This document shows positions 28,382-36,248 of a stretch of DNA of 62,023 nt, one piece after another. Below the pieces are notes generated by a model. The model had not been told where the DNA came from and did not search any database. It saw nothing but the letters and a program-made list of their open reading frames with translations. The position numbers and the translations under genes were made by a program. How positions within the stretch are numbered: the first letter of the stretch is position 1; every line of letters begins with the position of its first letter. Source of the stretch: Anaerolineales bacterium (GTDB taxonomy: Bacteria > Chloroflexota > Anaerolineae > Anaerolineales > UBA11579); NCBI GenBank assembly GCA_026129305.1, contig JAHCII010000012.1:1-62023 (forward strand), written 5' to 3'.

Positions 28382-28404
28382 ATCCGCATCTGCTAAACTG
28401 CAAA

Positions 28405-28480
28405 TGCTCCCGCCGAGATTCGAACTCGGATTAACGCAGATTCCAGGTCTGTTGCCTTTACCAAATTAGGCTACGGGAGC
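28405..28480 (-). tRNA. tRNA-like gene, anticodon reads TGG (Pro) with C at position 33
   Basis: A complete 76-base cloverleaf: acceptor GCTCCCG/CGGGAGC (7 pairs), D-arm GCCT/AGGC with a GG in the loop, T-arm CCGAG-TTCGAAT-CTCGG, and discriminator A without CCA. The anticodon arm ACAGA/TCTGC has a mismatch at its top pair. The loop CCTGGAA puts C where U33 is nearly universal, so the identity is uncertain. It lies between the transposase and low-GC orphan genes. Confidence 0.75.
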
Positions 28481-28485
28481 AAAGT

Positions 28486-28518
28486 GGGCCTCGGCTGGCA
28501 TCCTTGTCGGCGAGGCCC
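28486..28518. other. Long hairpin flanking the tRNA-like gene
   Basis: GGGCCTCG (28486-28493) pairs with CGAGGCCC (28511-28518). The stem continues inward with wobble pairs to an ATCCTT loop. It begins 6 bases from the 5' end of the tRNA. It has no T-run, so it is not a good terminator. A second, weaker CCGCCC/GGGCGG pair lies at 28529-28556. Confidence 0.5.
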
Positions 28519-28649
28519 GCGCTCTTTAACCGCCCAACCAGCTAACTAAGAGGGCGGAGTACTACTTTGTTGCGGGGGCATGACAAATTTATAAGGGAAA
28601 ACCACCCTAAAAGGAAGAACAAGCGTGCTACCAAAAATGTTACTTTCTG

Positions 28650-29315
28650 TTACTTTTTGTTACCATATTCCGCCATGTATTCAGAGTTTTTCCGGCGGAC
28701 ATAGCCATACGCATAGCGTGTTTTATCAGCAATATATCTGAGTGAAACTCGTTGGTTTGATCTATTTCTATAATCAAACCAATCATCCAAATTGGAGGTT
28801 GTGGGTTCGCCAATCGGCTGGATTGTCTGACTAATAATCCACCCTTCAGTTTGGAGCTTTGCATGAACGTTATCCCAAAAATGCTTGAACAAAGGAATTG
28901 AATAATCAAAGTTCAATATCAGCTTTGAGTGCCTGTTAGGCAATGCCTGCGCAGTAATCCAGCCAAATCGTCTTTCTAGAATCGGGTCGTTTCCACTCCA
29001 AAAGCGCAAGTACACTATGCTTGAATTGGAATCAGGTACAACCTCAATTTCCGTTGAAACCACTCGCTTTAGAGTTTTTGGCGCAAATTTAGAAAGGTGC
29101 GCGGGCATACCCAACAAGAATGGGTCGGCTGGCTTTTCTTCTTGGTCTTTGGCGGCGACTGTATAGCAGGTGTATTCTAAGCGTTCATCAGGAAGACCAA
29201 CATAAGCCTCAATGAATAATCCTTTAACGAATGCGTAGAACTGAAATGGAGTACCATTGAAAATTACTGTGGGTCGTTTATTGCTCAAGACAAAAAACCG
29301 CCTGCGATTTGACAC
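28650..29315 (-). CDS. Orphan protein, accessory
   Basis: 221 residues with no family I recognise. It is soluble, with no signal or membrane segment, and is rich in aromatic and basic residues. A central part (about 70-160) alternates strands and charged turns, and the C-terminal 25 residues are basic (KTRYAYGYVRRKNSEYMAEY). Codon and base use are much richer in A and T than the core genes, which suggests recent transfer. The start is GTG at 29315, with TAGAAC ending 5 bases upstream as a possible -10 box; the first internal Met is far downstream. It is divergent from the next small gene. Confidence 0.55.
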   Translation of the reverse strand: MSNRRRFFVLSNKRPTVIFNGTPFQFYAFVKGLFIEAYVGLPDERLEYTCYTVAAKDQEEKPADPFLLGMPAHLSKFAPKTLKRVVSTEIEVVPDSNSSIVYLRFWSGNDPILERRFGWITAQALPNRHSKLILNFDYSIPLFKHFWDNVHAKLQTEGWIISQTIQPIGEPTTSNLDDWFDYRNRSNQRVSLRYIADKTRYAYGYVRRKNSEYMAEYGNKK

Positions 29316-29428
29316 GGGCGGTTCTAGGTGCTATGCTAGATTTACCGCGCGAGCCACCGCGCTGGAATATTGCGGGAGCGCAGCAACGCTACCCGCATTT
29401 TCTTTCTAATTATATGATTAGGGCAAAG

Positions 29429-29575
29429 ATGAGTCGAGTCGAAAAGCCAGATAAAAAAACTACCAACGAAAAGCCAGTCTCGCTTCACGGGGTGGACTTC
29501 AAAGAGCTAATGCGTGCCTTCTTGAAGGTGAAACCCAAAGCCGAAAAGAAGCCAAAGAAGAAGGCTAGCAAGTAG
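29429..29575 (+). CDS. Very small lysine-rich protein
   Basis: 48 residues: a charged start (MSRVEKPDKKTTNEKPVS), a short conserved-looking core LHGVDFKELMRAFLKVKP and a lysine-rich tail. Small proteins with a similar SLHPLxFEEALxALLKVKP-type core are widespread in bacteria and usually annotated as hypothetical; no function is known to me. The ATG at 29429 is preferred over earlier in-frame starts because AGGG lies just upstream. It precedes another small gene by 12 bases. Confidence 0.55.
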   Translation: MSRVEKPDKKTTNEKPVSLHGVDFKELMRAFLKVKPKAEKKPKKKASK

Positions 29576-29587
29576 AGCGGTAAGAAT

Positions 29588-29794
29588 ATGGAAAAATGGG
29601 ATTACACGATTGCTATCGCAAACAATGAGCAATGGTCAATGGACACCAGGATAACCATCGTCAATGGTTTTGAATTTCCTAAAAATGAGCGGCCTTTGCT
29701 TTATGACTTTATCAGGCTACAGGGCAATGAGGGATGGGAGTTAATTGGATTTTATAAATCAACAGCAATCTTCAAGCGCCCTTTCCCTTATTAG
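29588..29794 (+). CDS. DUF4177-like small protein
   Basis: 68 residues. The C-terminal half has the pattern LYDFIRLQGNEGWELIGF followed by a strand ending in FKRP, which is the mark of DUF4177-type domains: a helix, then GWELV and a strand. These small beta-rich proteins have no known function. It is low in GC, like its neighbours, and ends about 77 bases before the recA promoter. Confidence 0.6.
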   Translation: MEKWDYTIAIANNEQWSMDTRITIVNGFEFPKNERPLLYDFIRLQGNEGWELIGFYKSTAIFKRPFPY

Positions 29795-29870
29795 ATAACT
29801 TTTCGGGGAAATATTAGAGACTTACCTTTATGCGTTTGCGAAGTACATAATCACCGCTGTAATCCTCCGC

Positions 29871-29899
29871 TTGACAGATTAGCGCACATGTTCTACTAT
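29871..29899 (+). promoter_or_regulatory. recA promoter
   Basis: TTGACA at 29871-29876, a 17-base spacer, and TACTAT at 29894-29899. The predicted start is near 29906, 40 bases before the ATG. Confidence 0.75.
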
Positions 29900-29912
29900 T
29901 GCCTCGATATAT

Positions 29913-29926
29913 AGAACAAACGTTTC
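29913..29926 (+). promoter_or_regulatory. Candidate LexA (SOS) box of recA
   Basis: AGAACAAACGTTTC agrees with the Gram-positive-type SOS consensus CGAAC-RNRY-GTTYC at 13 of 14 positions. It covers about +8 to +21 of the predicted transcript, so LexA bound here would block elongation or open-complex escape. Confidence 0.65.
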
Positions 29927-29945
29927 TTTTTGATGGAGGCTGAAC

Positions 29946-31055
29946 ATGGCAAAAGTGAAGGTACACGATAGCGCGAACGGCTCTCTCGAACCTGGCGACG
30001 AACGCGGCAAGACCCTGCAGCGCACCCTGGATGACATCATGAAGCGTTACGGCGAAGGCGCCATCATGCGCTTGGGCGAAGCCCACGGCATGGCCGTCGA
30101 GGCCGTGCCGACCGGCTCGCTCTCGCTGGACATCGCTCTGGGCGTCGGTGGCATCCCGCGCGGCCGCGTGACCGAGATCTACGGCCCGGAATCTTCGGGC
30201 AAGACCACCATTTGCCAGCATATCGTGGCGGAGGTGCAGAAGCGCGGCGGCACGGCGGCTTTCATTGATATGGAGCACGCCCTCGACCCGAAATACGCGG
30301 CGCGCTGCGGTGTGGACGTGGACAAGCTGCTGGTTTCCCAGCCGGACACGGGCGAGCAAGCCCTGGAGATCGCCGAGGCACTGGTGCGTTCTGGCGCGGT
30401 GGACCTGGTGGTGGTTGACTCGGTGGCGGCCCTGGTGCCGCGTTCCGAGATCGAAGGCGACATGGGCGACGCCACCATGGGCATGCAGGCCCGCCTGATG
30501 TCGCAGGCGCTGCGCAAGCTGTCCGGCGCCATCAAGCAGACCAACACCTCGGTGGTCTTCACCAACCAGCTGCGCCAGAAGATCGGCGTCATGTTCGGTA
30601 ATCCCGAGACGACCACCGGTGGCATGGCGCTCAAGTTCTACGCCTCGGTGCGCATGGACGTGCGCCGCATCCAGTCGATCAAGGTGGGGCAGGACGTGGT
30701 CGGCAACCGCACCCGGGTGCGCGTGGTCAAGAACAAAGTGGCCCCGCCGTTCCAGACCGCCGAGTTCGACATTATGTACAACGAAGGCATTTCCAAGTCC
30801 GGCGACCTGCTGGACCTGGGGGTGGCCTGTGAAGTGATTGACAAGCGCGGCTCTTTCTACAGCTACAACGAAGAACGCCTGGGCCAGGGCCGCGAGAGCG
30901 CCAAGGACTTCCTGCGCGACAACCCGGCACTGGCGGAAAGCATCGAAGCACAGGTGCGTGAGAAGGTGCTGCAGGCGCCGGTTTCCATGGAGATCATGGA
31001 CGAGGATGGCTTGGAGGCTGAACCATTGGATGAAATGGAAGCGGTGGAAGCCTGA
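29946..31055 (+). CDS. recA: Recombinase RecA
   Basis: RecA forms filaments on single-stranded DNA, pairs homologous strands and triggers LexA self-cleavage. It has Walker [10 protein letters not shown], the MAW-type region [17 protein letters not shown], Walker [13 protein letters not shown], and the DNA-binding loops around [14 protein letters not shown] and NPETTTGG. The length of 369 residues is normal, and the C-terminal tail is acidic, as expected. GGAGG lies 7 bases before the ATG. It is a single-gene unit with its own promoter, SOS-like box and terminator. Confidence 0.98.
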   Translation: MAKVKVHDSANGSLEPGDERGKTLQRTLDDIMKRYGEGAIMRLGEAHGMAVEAVPTGSLSLDIALGVGGIPRGRVTEIYGPESSGKTTICQHIVAEVQKRGGTAAFIDMEHALDPKYAARCGVDVDKLLVSQPDTGEQALEIAEALVRSGAVDLVVVDSVAALVPRSEIEGDMGDATMGMQARLMSQALRKLSGAIKQTNTSVVFTNQLRQKIGVMFGNPETTTGGMALKFYASVRMDVRRIQSIKVGQDVVGNRTRVRVVKNKVAPPFQTAEFDIMYNEGISKSGDLLDLGVACEVIDKRGSFYSYNEERLGQGRESAKDFLRDNPALAESIEAQVREKVLQAPVSMEIMDEDGLEAEPLDEMEAVEA

Positions 31056-31060
31056 TCACT

Positions 31061-31090
31061 AAAGGACGGCATTCGCCGTCCTTTTTCTTT
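31061..31090 (+). terminator. Rho-independent terminator of recA
   Basis: AAAGGACGGC and GCCGTCCTTT form a 10-bp stem with an ATTC loop, followed by a T-rich run. Confidence 0.9.
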
Positions 31091-31111
31091 TATCCCCTGC
31101 TGAACAGCTAG

Positions 31112-31117
31112 TATACT
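31112..31117 (+). promoter_or_regulatory. -10 box of the NBR1-Ig-like lipoprotein gene
   Basis: TATACT, 6 bases before the ATG at 31124; no ribosome site. Confidence 0.5.
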
Positions 31118-31123
31118 GACCTC

Positions 31124-31639
31124 ATGCGCGCCTCCCCCCTCCGCCAATGGCTGGCTGTCGCCGGCCTGGTATTGCTGCTGGCCGCCTGCACCCGCAGCGC
31201 GCTGCCGGCGGACCAGGGGCTGTTCATCCCGCCCACCCTGGCGGGTGAGGGCGCCCCGCTGATCCTGGAGACGCACACCCCGCTGCCGCCTTCGCCGACG
31301 GCGCCCTGTGACAATGGCCTGGTCTTCTTGCAAGACCTGAATATCCCGGACGGCACGCACATGCTCGCCGGCCAAACCTTCGAGAAGAGCTGGCAGGTGC
31401 GCAATGATGGCAGCTGCCCCTGGGTGCGCGGCTATACGGTGCGGCTGGTCGGGGACGTGGCCATGGGCGCCATTGACCGGCAAGCCCTGCCGGAAGTGCC
31501 GCCTGGGGAGACTGCCGCCATCACGATCCAGTTCCAAGCCCCGCAGCTGCCCGGCACGTACCGCAGCGCCTGGAAGGCTTTTGATCTGGGTGGCCAGGAA
31601 TTTGGCGTGCAGATCTATGTGGAGATCATTGTTCAGTAA
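31124..31639 (+). CDS. Lipoprotein with an NBR1-Ig-like domain
   Basis: 171 residues. A lipoprotein signal ends at C22 (LLLAAC). A proline/threonine-rich spacer (about 30-62) leads to an Ig-like domain of the type first found next to BRCA1 (NBR1). Its signature is the DLNIPDGTHMLAGQTFEKSW block, then VRNDGSCPWVRGY and PPGETAAITIQFQAP. Such domains are frequent in surface proteins of Anaerolineae and their role is unknown. The stop codon overlaps the start of the YbaK-like gene (TAATG), so the two are probably translated from one mRNA. Confidence 0.85.
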   Translation: MRASPLRQWLAVAGLVLLLAACTRSALPADQGLFIPPTLAGEGAPLILETHTPLPPSPTAPCDNGLVFLQDLNIPDGTHMLAGQTFEKSWQVRNDGSCPWVRGYTVRLVGDVAMGAIDRQALPEVPPGETAAITIQFQAPQLPGTYRSAWKAFDLGGQEFGVQIYVEIIVQ

Positions 31640-32118
31640 TGCTGCCGCCCAGCAACCCCACTGCGATCAAATTTCAAGAGCTGCTGAGACGACTTGACCT
31701 TTCAGGTCAAGTCGTCGAATTCAGCCAGACGACCCGCACCGCAGCCGACGCCGCGGCGGCGATCGGCTGCGAAGTCGGCCAGATCGTCAAGTCGCTGATC
31801 TTTCGGGTGGCCCCAGACGGGGAGGCGGTGCTGGCCTTCACCAGCGGCGCCAACCGCGTGGACGAGGCCAAACTGCGCGCCGCGGTGGGCGGCGAACTGG
31901 CCAAGGCCGACGCCGACTTCGTGCGCCAGGTGACGGGCTACGCCATTGGCGGCGTGGCGCCTTTCGGCTACGCCCACCCGGCGCATACCTATATTGATGA
32001 AGCGCTGTTTCAATACGATCAGATCTGGGCCGCGGCAGGCACGCCCAATGCGGTCTTCCCACTGACCGCCACCGAACTGCAGCAGCACACGAGCGGCCAG
32101 CGGCTGCGGGTGGCTTAG
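31639..32118 (+). CDS. YbaK/EbsC-family aminoacyl-tRNA deacylase
   Basis: 159 residues covering one YbaK/ProRS-editing domain. Family marks are the start TAADAAAAIGCEVGQIVKSLIF with the substrate-site lysine, FTSGANRVDEAKL, and GYAIGGVAPFGY near the end. These enzymes remove wrong amino acids from tRNA-Pro or related tRNAs. The exact tRNA and amino acid cannot be decided from sequence alone. It overlaps the lipoprotein gene upstream by one base, an odd pairing functionally. Confidence 0.88.
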   Translation: MLPPSNPTAIKFQELLRRLDLSGQVVEFSQTTRTAADAAAAIGCEVGQIVKSLIFRVAPDGEAVLAFTSGANRVDEAKLRAAVGGELAKADADFVRQVTGYAIGGVAPFGYAHPAHTYIDEALFQYDQIWAAAGTPNAVFPLTATELQQHTSGQRLRVA

Positions 32119-32122
32119 TCGT

Positions 32123-33214
32123 CTAAGGTGTGTTTCCTGGCTGCGCGACTGGCGGCAGATCAAAGCTGAAACCATCGTTCCCGCTGAATTGGAAATACGT
32201 TACCGCGCCCGGCCTGATCTCCACTTCAGCGCGTTTCCAGACGCCGAAATGCGGGATGGCGATCTCATAACGGCCTGGGGGCAGCTCACCCAGCACGAAG
32301 TTCTCATTGTAATAACCGTCCGGCAGCAGCCGAGTTTGGGTGGCATAGGTGTAGGCGTTGACGCGCCGGCGATCCGCCAGGTTGCGCACCTCAACCAGCC
32401 TGTTCATCAGCGGAAAGTCGCGTGTGTCGGTGATGCGGCCGACCAGCACGCCGTAGCCATCGGTGGGGGCGATCCACAACTCTGGGTTGTGTGTGAAATA
32501 CACGCTGTTTTCCCCCAGGCGTACTTCAAAATGCAAGTGCGGACCGCTGGACTGCCCGGTATTGCCGGAGAGGCCGATGACCTGTCCGGCGACCACTTGG
32601 TCGCCAAGCGCCACGCGGGTTTCACGCAAATGGGCATAGATGGTGTACAGCGGTTGTCCCTGATGACCGAAGCTGTGGCGGATGGCCACAGAGATACCAT
32701 AGGGGTCTTCAAGGTAGCTGGGTGATCGATAGAAGAGCCCGTAATCTGCCCAGACCACTTCACCGGCCCCTGCCGCCAGGACGGGTGTGCCCGCATTCAG
32801 ACTGACATCCAACCCGAGGTGTGGCAGGCTATTGTCGCCCGTCTCTTGAAATACGCCATAGCGCTGGCTGGGGGGCAGGTTGCGCTGGATCAGCGGCCAG
32901 TGCAGATAAAAGTGGTCATAGGGGCCCATGGCAATGGGCGCGCTCAGGGACGTGGCCGAGCTCACTGGCACTGCGGTTGGCTGCAGCTGTTCAGCGGAGA
33001 GTGGGAAAGGCGCCAGGGTGGTCTCCGGGTAGCCCGGCCACGGCGTGGGGCTGGCGGCCGGGGAGGGAGTCCAGGCTGCGGTGGCTGAGGCAGCCTGAGT
33101 GTCTGAAATAAGCGGGAGGGCCACAGTTGTGCTGCTGGGCAACCCAGCTTGGCTCTGGCAGGCTGCCAAAGCCAGGCCGGCGCAGCCCAGCGCCAGCCAG
33201 CCCAGCGGTTTCAT
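32123..33214 (-). CDS. M23-family peptidase lipoprotein
   Basis: 363 residues. A lipoprotein signal is cleaved before C19 (LALAAC). A Ser/Thr/Pro-rich spacer follows, and then an M23 (LytM-type) metallopeptidase domain (about 125-245) with zinc ligands in HLGLDVS and GPHLHFEVR. Residues about 265-360 form an extra beta-rich domain. M23 enzymes cut peptide cross-links of the cell wall. The start overlaps the end of the beta-propeller gene upstream (ATGA), so the two are coupled and probably work together at the cell surface. Confidence 0.88.
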   Translation of the reverse strand: MKPLGWLALGCAGLALAACQSQAGLPSSTTVALPLISDTQAASATAAWTPSPAASPTPWPGYPETTLAPFPLSAEQLQPTAVPVSSATSLSAPIAMGPYDHFYLHWPLIQRNLPPSQRYGVFQETGDNSLPHLGLDVSLNAGTPVLAAGAGEVVWADYGLFYRSPSYLEDPYGISVAIRHSFGHQGQPLYTIYAHLRETRVALGDQVVAGQVIGLSGNTGQSSGPHLHFEVRLGENSVYFTHNPELWIAPTDGYGVLVGRITDTRDFPLMNRLVEVRNLADRRRVNAYTYATQTRLLPDGYYNENFVLGELPPGRYEIAIPHFGVWKRAEVEIRPGAVTYFQFSGNDGFSFDLPPVAQPGNTP

Positions 33215-34902
33215 GGCGACATGCTGGCCAGCAGGCCGGCCAGCTCGTCTGCTGCGTAGAGCTGCAGCATGGCTGCTTCCCAGCTAAGCCCTTGGCGATA
33301 TGTGAACTGGCTGAACAGCGTACCCGGGTAATAGTGTTGCCAGTTGTCCAAAGCCGCCGGGCGTTCGAAACCGTGGGCGGCGGCCAGGGCAGTAAAGTCG
33401 ATCCAATAGCCTTGCGGGATTTCATTGGCTGGTTGGCCCAAAGTGAAATCCCAGGGATGTGCCAGCAGGGGCTGCCCCAGCCCGCCATCTTGGCGGGCGG
33501 TGCGCAGGTAAACGCGCCAATAGGTCTGGCCGGCATAGTTCTCGCGCAGCACCGCCATCCAGCCGGCCGGCTGCAGGGCGGCATGCAGCTCAAAGGCGCG
33601 CCCGGTGTACAGCCAGTCTTGCCCGCGGCCGGGCGGCAGCAGGCCGCTGAGCGGCACAAAGGCATTGTCCAGGCTGGAGAGGGCATCCCAGCCCAGCAGT
33701 TGGGCCGTGCGCTGGCGCAGCAGGTCAAAGGCCGGCCCTGCTGCTGAGCTCAGCTGCGCACTGGGCGCCAGCACACCATCCAGCGCGCTCAGCTCGGCGC
33801 CGGGGTTGGCCGGCGCACTGGCCGCCGCTGGAGCCATCCGCTGTGCTTCGGCTTGCAGGGCTGTGCCTAGGGCGGCCGGCCCCCAGGCCAGCCCATCCAG
33901 CGGGCCGGGCAGCGGTTGCGGGGCCAGCGCCAGACCGCCATTGAGGTCGTAGCCCGTCAGGTAGCTGCGCTGGGCATCTCGCAATTCCGCCAGCACGGCT
34001 TCACCCGAGGGGCTCCATTGCGGGTTGTGGCCGGCACCAAGCCGGCGTACTGTGCCGGGGTTGGCCATGTCGAGCACATAGACGGTCCAGGTCAAATCTT
34101 CCTGTTCCGACCAAGCCAACCAGCGGCCGTCTGGCGACCAGGCCGGGACGGCTTGCGCCCGCGGGCTGGCAGCTATCCTCTGGAAGCGCTGCGCCCCGCT
34201 TTGCTCCAAATCCAGCAGCCAGAGCTGTGCCAGACCACTGCGGGCGGAGACGAACGCAATCTGCTGCTCGCCTGGCCGCCAGGCAGGCTCAAAGTCTGCG
34301 GCCGCATGGTTGCTTAGCGGTACGGGGTCGACCGATGCGTCCAGCGGCCGCATGAAGATCTCCAGATTGCCGCCCAGGTCGTGCTCGTAGGCCAGCCAAT
34401 CGCCCCCAGGCGACCAGCTGGGGTTGCCGTCATGGGCCGCATCATCACTCAGGCGGCTGGTTTGCCCGCTGCTCAACTCCATCACATAAAGATCCCAGTT
34501 GCCGCTGCGGTTGGAGGTGAAGGCCAGTTGGCCCCCGCCAGGGCTGGCGGCTGGCTGCGCATCATCCCAGTCGCCGGCGGACAAGCCGGAGAGCTGGGCG
34601 GTCCCGGGCTGATACCAGGCGAGCTGCTGATACCCCGCGGCGTTGAGGCCGAGCAGGATACTGCCCTGCGCCAATCCACCCAGACTGCTTGGTGTGGCTG
34701 TGGGCAGTATGGCCGGCGCTTCTGTTGGGATGATGGCGCTGAGGCTGGGCTCGGGTGTGGGGCTGGCTGCCTGCGCCAAATTGCTTTGGGCCAGGGCGGG
34801 CCAAGCCATAGCCAGCAGAAGGAAGCCACTGCCGGCCAGAATGGCGAAAGAGAAATGGCGCAGGCCGGTGCGCGGGGGAGCGAGGTCAGACTTTCTGCTC
34901 AT
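33211..34902 (-). CDS. Secreted TolB-like beta-propeller protein
   Basis: 563 residues. It has an N-terminal signal or anchor (about 16-38, ending WPALAQ), a low-complexity Pro/Thr/Ala stretch, and about five PD40/TolB-type blades (about 95-320). Each blade shows the repeating pattern PSWSPGGDWLAY, PAWRPGEQQIAF or PAWSPDGRWLAW. The C-terminal 200 residues have no named family but contain an aromatic-rich, wall-facing type of sequence (YWRVYLRTARQDG). It is probably extracytoplasmic and may bind proteins or polymers. It is coupled by a 4-base overlap to the M23 peptidase. Confidence 0.8.
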   Translation of the reverse strand: MSRKSDLAPPRTGLRHFSFAILAGSGFLLLAMAWPALAQSNLAQAASPTPEPSLSAIIPTEAPAILPTATPSSLGGLAQGSILLGLNAAGYQQLAWYQPGTAQLSGLSAGDWDDAQPAASPGGGQLAFTSNRSGNWDLYVMELSSGQTSRLSDDAAHDGNPSWSPGGDWLAYEHDLGGNLEIFMRPLDASVDPVPLSNHAAADFEPAWRPGEQQIAFVSARSGLAQLWLLDLEQSGAQRFQRIAASPRAQAVPAWSPDGRWLAWSEQEDLTWTVYVLDMANPGTVRRLGAGHNPQWSPSGEAVLAELRDAQRSYLTGYDLNGGLALAPQPLPGPLDGLAWGPAALGTALQAEAQRMAPAAASAPANPGAELSALDGVLAPSAQLSSAAGPAFDLLRQRTAQLLGWDALSSLDNAFVPLSGLLPPGRGQDWLYTGRAFELHAALQPAGWMAVLRENYAGQTYWRVYLRTARQDGGLGQPLLAHPWDFTLGQPANEIPQGYWIDFTALAAAHGFERPAALDNWQHYYPGTLFSQFTYRQGLSWEAAMLQLYAADELAGLLASMSP

Positions 34903-34949
34903 GTGCGGGAAGGAGTTTGGAGCGGGCGATGGAACTTGGGTGGATTGCC

Positions 34950-35372
34950 TCAGTCCCTGGCTCCAGTCGGTACCTCAAATTCGATTTGACGCCGGTCCAC
35001 TACGTAGCGGGCGCGCTGCAAAATCTCGCCGGAAGAGGATGTTTCGCCTTCCTGCAGGGCATTGCCCTCTACGTCTGCATAGAAGACCTGCATCTGTAAA
35101 CGGTATTGGCCGCCCGGCTGGGCTTCTCGCAAGTGCATGGTGAATTCCATTTCGGTGTCAATTGCTTCGACCACGCTGAGGTTGGAGACTGGCTGGTGGG
35201 CGGAGTTCAGGATATCGATTTCAAGATTGGGGCGTTTTTGGAAGGGGGTCAACGAAAATTTGACGTTCACCCGCCCGCCGTCGGGGCGTGGCTGGGCGGC
35301 CAGTTGGCGAATGCGCACTTCATCCGGAGGCAGCGGGGCTTCGTCCAGGCTGGTAAAGAAGATGTCCGACAT
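34950..35372 (-). CDS. Conserved-looking beta-rich protein of unknown function
   Basis: 140 residues, soluble, no signal peptide. The middle part (about 35-125) alternates hydrophobic strands such as VNVKFSLTPFQKRPNLEIDI and YRLQMQVFYADV, suggesting a beta-sandwich. No known motif is seen. The ATG at 35372 lies 7 bases after a TATAAT box on the minus strand, without a ribosome site. The next gene on this strand, the beta-propeller gene, starts 48 bases downstream and may be cotranscribed. Confidence 0.65.
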   Translation of the reverse strand: MSDIFFTSLDEAPLPPDEVRIRQLAAQPRPDGGRVNVKFSLTPFQKRPNLEIDILNSAHQPVSNLSVVEAIDTEMEFTMHLREAQPGGQYRLQMQVFYADVEGNALQEGETSSSGEILQRARYVVDRRQIEFEVPTGARD

Positions 35373-35379
35373 ACCAGCG

Positions 35380-35385
35380 ATTATA
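35380..35385 (-). promoter_or_regulatory. -10 box of the 140-residue protein gene
   Basis: TATAAT on the minus strand, ending 7 bases before the ATG at 35372. Confidence 0.5.
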
Positions 35386-35414
35386 GCTTGAGCCCACGAT
35401 TGGCTGGTGCAAAT

Positions 35415-35453
35415 AGAGAAGCCGCCCGATATCGGGCGGCTTCTCTTTTTTTG
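35415..35453. terminator. Terminator hairpin
   Basis: A perfect 32-base palindrome: AGAGAAGCCGCCCGAT joined to its reverse complement, followed by seven T on the plus strand. It ends the lipoprotein gene on the minus strand, where the downstream T-run is weaker (TATTT). Confidence 0.8.
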
Positions 35454-36194
35454 CTAGCCTCCAAGTACGTAGCCGTAGACAAACAGCTCGTAGCCGTCGA
35501 TCTCTCCTTCGGCAATCTCTGCCGGGCCAACGCTGACCTCGAAGAAGATGCTGTCGTCCGTCTCGGCGCAGATCCAGGCCGCGGAGACGGCGATGATATT
35601 CCCACTCGGGTCGAACAAAGCGGCCAGCAACTCATGGGCATCGCCGTGCATTTCGCCAACCTGCTTCACCTCTATCCCCAGGTCAAAGACCGAGTCGGGC
35701 ACGCTGTGGCACGAACCGGGCACTTGGCTGGCGCTGACGATCTCAAAGTCCTGCGCGTACAGCACGGTGTTGGGGCCGGCCGGCAGCTCGAGGAAGACGG
35801 CCTCATAGCCTTCCCATTCAAGGTCGGCTGGGAATGTGACAATGAAGGGCGCCTGCCCACCGGCTTCCAGCACGGGCAGCTCGCGCGAACCGGCGTCCAC
35901 GGTCTGGCTGGCGGCGTTCAGCAGGCTGACCGTCACCATCACGTCGTACAGGTCGCTGGCGCCATTGTTTTGCGCCATCCCGAACATCACCAGCGTGTCT
36001 CCGTTGACGTACCAGTTGATGTCGGCCAGGACCATGCCTTGCGCGCCTTCCAACGGCGGCACGTGTGGCGGGGTGGGCGGCTGCTCATCGACCTGCGTGG
36101 CGGTCGCCTCGGCGGGTTGTGGCGCTGCCGCGCCGCCGCAGGCTGCCAGCAGCAGGCACAGGCCACACAGAGCAAATAAGGATTTCTTGATCAT
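35454..36194 (-). CDS. Lipoprotein of unknown function
   Basis: 246 residues. A lipoprotein signal ends at C19 (LLLAAC), followed by a Pro/Thr spacer to about residue 48. Two beta-sandwich-like regions come next: about 55-130, with DLYDVMVTVSLLNAASQTV, which resembles FxLYD-type domains, and about 150-245. A short cysteine pair (about 160 and 208, SCHSV and WICAE) could form a disulfide. The function is unknown; it is probably displayed on the outer face of the membrane. It ends in a strong hairpin. Confidence 0.7.
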   Translation of the reverse strand: MIKKSLFALCGLCLLLAACGGAAAPQPAEATATQVDEQPPTPPHVPPLEGAQGMVLADINWYVNGDTLVMFGMAQNNGASDLYDVMVTVSLLNAASQTVDAGSRELPVLEAGGQAPFIVTFPADLEWEGYEAVFLELPAGPNTVLYAQDFEIVSASQVPGSCHSVPDSVFDLGIEVKQVGEMHGDAHELLAALFDPSGNIIAVSAAWICAETDDSIFFEVSVGPAEIAEGEIDGYELFVYGYVLGG

Positions 36195-36248
36195 CTCATT
36201 GATACCTATGTTCGCTGAATTAGTTGGTACTATAGCCTGTCTTAACTA

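Noticed and set aside
29881..29894. Second SOS half-site (GCACATGTTCTA) in the recA promoter
   Set aside because: The spacing between the half-sites is wrong and only one half matches.
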